This document shows, piece after piece, positions 61,148-64,000 of a DNA stretch of 64,000 nt. The DNA is from Streptomyces sp. 15-116A (GTDB taxonomy: Bacteria; Actinomycetota; Actinomycetes; Streptomycetales; Streptomycetaceae): positions 21,731 through 85,730 of the forward strand of contig NZ_JAOCQE010000004.1 in the NCBI RefSeq assembly GCF_025290915.1, in the 5' to 3' direction. The notes under the pieces were generated by a model that saw nothing but the letters and a program-made list of their open reading frames with translations, was not told where the DNA came from and made no database searches. The stretch's first letter is position 1, and each line of letters starts with the position of its first letter. Both the position numbers and the translations under genes were made by a program.

Positions 61148-62400
61148 CAACTGCTCGCTTTCTCGTTGTCGGTCGGCAAGGGCGAGGCCGCCCGGGGAAT
61201 CAAGGGGGTGGCCGGCGCCGCCGGCCTCGGGATCAGCCGCTGCCGCAGACGGCCGGAGACATGGCGGCCCCACAGGGCCCACATCGCCCACCCGGGACCG
61301 CGGTCGTCCGCCGCGTACCAGGCCAGCTCGCGCCCGCCCGGAGCGGGACGCAGCGCGGCGAGCGGCGCGTAGTTCTCCACCACGAACTCCCGCCCGGCCA
61401 CCTGCTCCCCGTCCGGCAGCGCACGGCCCGTCAGATCCAGGTGCAGGGCCCGTACGACGTCCACGCCGGCGCTGTCCGCGAACAGCCGGAACTGCGCGCC
61501 GGGGCGCGGGTTGAAGTCGAGCAGGTGGTAGCGGCCGGTGGCGCCGCAGCGCCGGAAGTCCAGGTCGAGGATGCCGCGGTAGCCGAGCGCGGACGTGAGC
61601 CGCTCGGCCAGTTCCCGCACCTCGGGGTTGGGCGTCCAGCGGCCCACCGCCGTCAGACCCGCGCCGCGCGGCCAGGACAGCTGTTTGCGGCCCGGCCCGC
61701 CCGTGCGCAGGGCGCCGGTGCGGTCGGCGTAGCCGTGGAAGAACCAGTCGCGGTCCGGCCCCGGCGGCAGGAACTCCTGCAGCAGCAGCGGGCTGCCCGC
61801 CTCCTCGGTGCGCTCGTACAGCTGCCGGGCCTGCTGGGCGGAGTGCATCAGCTGGGTGCTGCGCAGCCCGCTCCCGGCCGGCAGCAGCCAGGGCCTGCTC
61901 CACTTCGCCACCACCGGCAGCCCCAGCCGCCGCGCGTCGTCGGCGGCACGCACCGGGCTGTCGGGGACCAGCGTCCGCGGGTGCGGCAGACCGGCCGACG
62001 CGCACACGGCGGCCAACTCCGCCTTGTCGGCGACACGTTCGGCCAGCGCCTCCGGCAGCTCCGGCAGCAGGTAGGAGGGCGTGAGCGTCTCGCGCAGACG
62101 GTGCACGGCGATCGCGCAGGCGTCGTCCATCGCCACCAGCACGGCGGGCCGCCCGATGCCGTCGGCCACCCGGCGCAGCACGGCGAGCAGATCGCCGTCG
62201 GACGCGCCCGGGGGCGGCGGGGGATGCAGCCGGCTCACATAGCGCGACCGGCCGACCGGACTGCCCGTCACATCGGCGACGACATGCACCTCGACGCCCG
62301 CCCGGCCGAGCGAACGCACGGCGCCCAGCGTTCCGTGGTGAAAAGGATTCCGGTCGGTCCGCAGCACCACGGCCGGGACACCGGTGTCGAGCAGCGACAC
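61147..62400 (-). CDS. ATP-grasp carboxylate-amine ligase-like protein
   Basis: A 417-residue ATP-grasp protein. An N-terminal pre-grasp domain (VPAVVLRTDRNPFHHGTLGAVRSLGRAGVEVHVVAD) is followed by LVAMDDACAIAV, ADKAELAAVCASAGLPHPRT, GLPVVAKWSRPW (ATP Lys) and the Mg2+ motif ILDLDFRRCGATGRYHLLDFNPRPGAQ. Such enzymes join a carboxylate to an amine through an acyl-phosphate. The GTG at 62400 is the likely start (GCGAG nearby); in-frame extension upstream is low quality. It is co-transcribed with the flavoprotein and divergent from a secreted hydrolase. Substrates unknown. Confidence 0.78.
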   Translation of the reverse strand: MSLLDTGVPAVVLRTDRNPFHHGTLGAVRSLGRAGVEVHVVADVTGSPVGRSRYVSRLHPPPPPGASDGDLLAVLRRVADGIGRPAVLVAMDDACAIAVHRLRETLTPSYLLPELPEALAERVADKAELAAVCASAGLPHPRTLVPDSPVRAADDARRLGLPVVAKWSRPWLLPAGSGLRSTQLMHSAQQARQLYERTEEAGSPLLLQEFLPPGPDRDWFFHGYADRTGALRTGGPGRKQLSWPRGAGLTAVGRWTPNPEVRELAERLTSALGYRGILDLDFRRCGATGRYHLLDFNPRPGAQFRLFADSAGVDVVRALHLDLTGRALPDGEQVAGREFVVENYAPLAALRPAPGGRELAWYAADDRGPGWAMWALWGRHVSGRLRQRLIPRPAAPATPLIPRAASPLPTDNEKASS

Positions 62401-62603
62401 GAATTCTCGCTTTCTCTCTGGGCGGCTTGGCGGCTTTTCGCCGGGGCCGTTTTCATGCGTCCGCTCACCCGCTCGGGCGAGAACGGCACTCGAAAGCCGC
62501 AACGACAGTGGCGCCAATGGATCTCCTGTGACTGACTTTCATGTGACTGTGCGTCAATAACGTGACTGAACCGAACGCGACCGACCCGACCCAAGGAGCA
62601 GAC

Positions 62604-63881
62604 ATGGGCCCTCACGACCAGCGGGTCAGGAAGCGCAGGCCGGCCAGGGGCGTGGCGGCGATCGCCGTGTCCGCCGCCCTGGCGGCCGGTCTCGTCACGG
62701 GCGTCGACGCGACGGTGCTGCCCACCGACGACGCCCGCGCCCCGGGCCCGGGCGCCACGGCGACCCCCGAACCGTCCGCGGCCCCCACGACCCCACCCGC
62801 CGCACCCGTGCCGCTGCTGCCCGAGTCGGCCGAGCGGGCGCCGGTCAAGGAGGTCCCGCCGTTCGGCGTCTTCCTCGCCTCCGACGGGCGGGGCGTGGCC
62901 CGGATGGCGCAGTTCAGCCGCTGGCTGGGCGGCACCGAGCTCACCGTCGGGCACACCTACCTGCCCGGCAACCACTGGAGCGACATCGAGGGCAGGGCCC
63001 ACTGGCTCGACGCCTGGGCCCGCTGGCGCAACGAAAAGTCGGACCGGACGCTCGTCCTCAACGTCCCCATGCAGGCCCGCAACGAGGAGGGCGTGCCGGA
63101 CGACGAGGTGCGTCAGCTGGTGCGGCGGGGCGCGGCCGGGGACTTCGACCACCACTTCCGCGTCCTCGCCGAGCGGCTGGTCCGGCTCAAGGTGCCGGAC
63201 ACGGTGATCGTGCTCGGCTGGGAGATGAACGGCACCACCTACACCCACCGGTGCGGGCCGGACCCTCAGGCGTGGAAGACGTACTGGAACCGGATCGTCA
63301 CCACGATGCGTGCGGTGCCGGGCCAAAATTTCCGGTTCGACTTCACCCCGAGCCGCGGCCGGGACGCCGTCGCGTGGACCGAGTGCTACCCGGGGGACGA
63401 CACGGTCGACATCATCGGAATGGATTCCTACGACCAGCCCGCCGGAATGTCGTTCGACCGGCAGGTGAGCGAACCGTACGGGCTCCAGGAACACGTCGAT
63501 TTCGCCAAGGCGCACGGGAAGCCCATTTCGTACCCGGAATGGGGACTGTTCCGCAACGGCGACAATCCCGAGTACATGCGGCGCATGCTCGCCTGGATCG
63601 CGCAGCACAAGCCGCTGTACAACACGATCACCGACTACTGCCCGCACGGGGTGTGGCAGTGCGACGCCAACCCCGAGTCGTCGCGCGTCTACCAGTCCGT
63701 CCTCTCCGGACGCACCGATCCGGCGAACCCGGTCCCCACGCCCACACCCACGCCCGCGCCCACGGAGACCCCGGAGGCGCCCACCACGCCCGAGCCCGAG
63801 AACTGCTCGGAGCTGGACCTCGGCGACTGGGTGGAGCACTGGCTCGGCGGGAAGCTCTGCATCCGGTTCACCTGGTGGTAG
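62604..63881 (+). CDS. Secreted GH26-like glycoside hydrolase
   Basis: A 425-residue exported protein. Signal segment KRRPARGVAAIAVSAALAAGLVTG, a Pro/Thr/Ala linker (about 45-75), then a TIM-barrel domain with WRNEKSDRTLVLNVPMQ, VIVLGWEMNGTTYTHR (acid/base Glu207) and KPISYPEWGLF (nucleophile Glu312), the pattern of GH26 beta-mannanase-type enzymes. A PTPTPTPAPTETPEAPTTPE linker leads to a 26-residue tail with two Cys (NCSELDLGDWVEHW, KLCIRFTWW). AAGGAG 5 bases before the ATG. It may act on a cell-surface or extracellular polysaccharide. Divergent from the ATP-grasp gene. Confidence 0.8.
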   Translation: MGPHDQRVRKRRPARGVAAIAVSAALAAGLVTGVDATVLPTDDARAPGPGATATPEPSAAPTTPPAAPVPLLPESAERAPVKEVPPFGVFLASDGRGVARMAQFSRWLGGTELTVGHTYLPGNHWSDIEGRAHWLDAWARWRNEKSDRTLVLNVPMQARNEEGVPDDEVRQLVRRGAAGDFDHHFRVLAERLVRLKVPDTVIVLGWEMNGTTYTHRCGPDPQAWKTYWNRIVTTMRAVPGQNFRFDFTPSRGRDAVAWTECYPGDDTVDIIGMDSYDQPAGMSFDRQVSEPYGLQEHVDFAKAHGKPISYPEWGLFRNGDNPEYMRRMLAWIAQHKPLYNTITDYCPHGVWQCDANPESSRVYQSVLSGRTDPANPVPTPTPTPAPTETPEAPTTPEPENCSELDLGDWVEHWLGGKLCIRFTWW

Positions 63882-63913
63882 AGCCCCCGCCGTCGGCCCG
63901 GCCGGCACCGGGA

Positions 63914-64000
63914 TCACCGCTTGCCGTGCGCATCGGCGGCGGTGGCCGGGCCGGGCACCGAGGCGGCCGGGACGGCCTCGTCGTCCCGGCCGCCTCGCCT
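63914..64000 (-). CDS. Possible 3' end of a gene continuing past the window
   Basis: On the minus strand a frame open to the window edge ends at TGA 63914-63916 with a protein-like tail, DDEAVPAASVPGPATAADAH then GKR. It would be convergent with the GH26-like gene. Only 28 codons are visible, and a strong hairpin lies within it, so this could equally be non-coding. Confidence 0.3.
   Translation of the reverse strand, partial: RRGGRDDEAVPAASVPGPATAADAHGKR
63959..63997. terminator. 16-bp hairpin at the window end
   Basis: CGAGGCGGCCGGGACG (63959-63974) pairs perfectly with CGTCCCGGCCGCCTCG (63982-63997) around a 7-base loop, 77 bases past the GH26-like stop. Terminator is the simplest reading. 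Confidence 0.6.

Overview
The window is chromosomal DNA from a Streptomyces-type actinobacterium. Very high G+C, frequent GTG starts, many 4-nt ATGA/GTGA stop-start overlaps, several apparently leaderless promoters, a chaplin, a DUF5753/DUF397 regulatory pair and Streptomyces-type dispersed repeats all point there. Gene order resembles, from memory and unchecked, the central SCO2710-2780 region of S. coelicolor. I see no tRNA, rRNA, CRISPR array, complete insertion sequence or prophage.

Layout. (1) 1-9.7 kb: a leucine/branched-chain acyl-CoA catabolic operon on the minus strand (methylcrotonyl-CoA carboxylase beta and alpha, HMG-CoA lyase, acyl-CoA dehydrogenase). It diverges from a TetR gene across twin palindromic operators and is followed by a second acyl-CoA dehydrogenase and a thioesterase. 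(2) 9.8-15.8 kb: a PucR-type regulator divergent from a solute:sodium symporter, an agmatinase-family ureohydrolase and a TPP enzyme, probably for uptake and breakdown of a guanidino compound. (3) 15.9-21.2 kb: an MFS transporter and a single-chain ABC exporter, joined by a 12-codon leader ORF and a hairpin that would bury the exporter ribosome-binding site. (4) 21-26 kb: secreted proteins (small Cys protein, S37 peptidase, lipoprotein, GH3 hexosaminidase). (5) 26-33.8 kb: LysR/EamA pair, a sugar-phosphate isomerase, and a LacI-controlled three-gene sugar operon. (6) 33.8-38.5 kb: methyltransferase, ribokinase, RsbW-like ATPase, XRE/DUF397 pair and a Uma2 protein. (7) 38.5-46.2 kb: RecD2 helicase, citrate synthase, copper ATPase and chaperone under a CsoR-type operator, and a TetR gene. 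(8) 46.3-54.5 kb: MMPL transporter, small HTH protein, inositol/methylmalonate-semialdehyde genes iolD-mmsA, and an APC permease. (9) 54.6-64 kb: an exported alpha/beta hydrolase fused to an ABC ATPase with its permease, a three-repeat long chaplin, an ATP-grasp ligase coupled to a flavoprotein, and a secreted GH26-like hydrolase.

The observations I consider most worth following are the putative translational attenuator at 17.4 kb, the hydrolase-ABC fusion at 54.6 kb, the chaplin with three chaplin repeats, and a dispersed repeat that sits in frame inside the PucR regulator at 10.7 kb with a near-identical copy at 29.2 kb. Coordinates of motifs and all alignments were made by eye; no database search was run.
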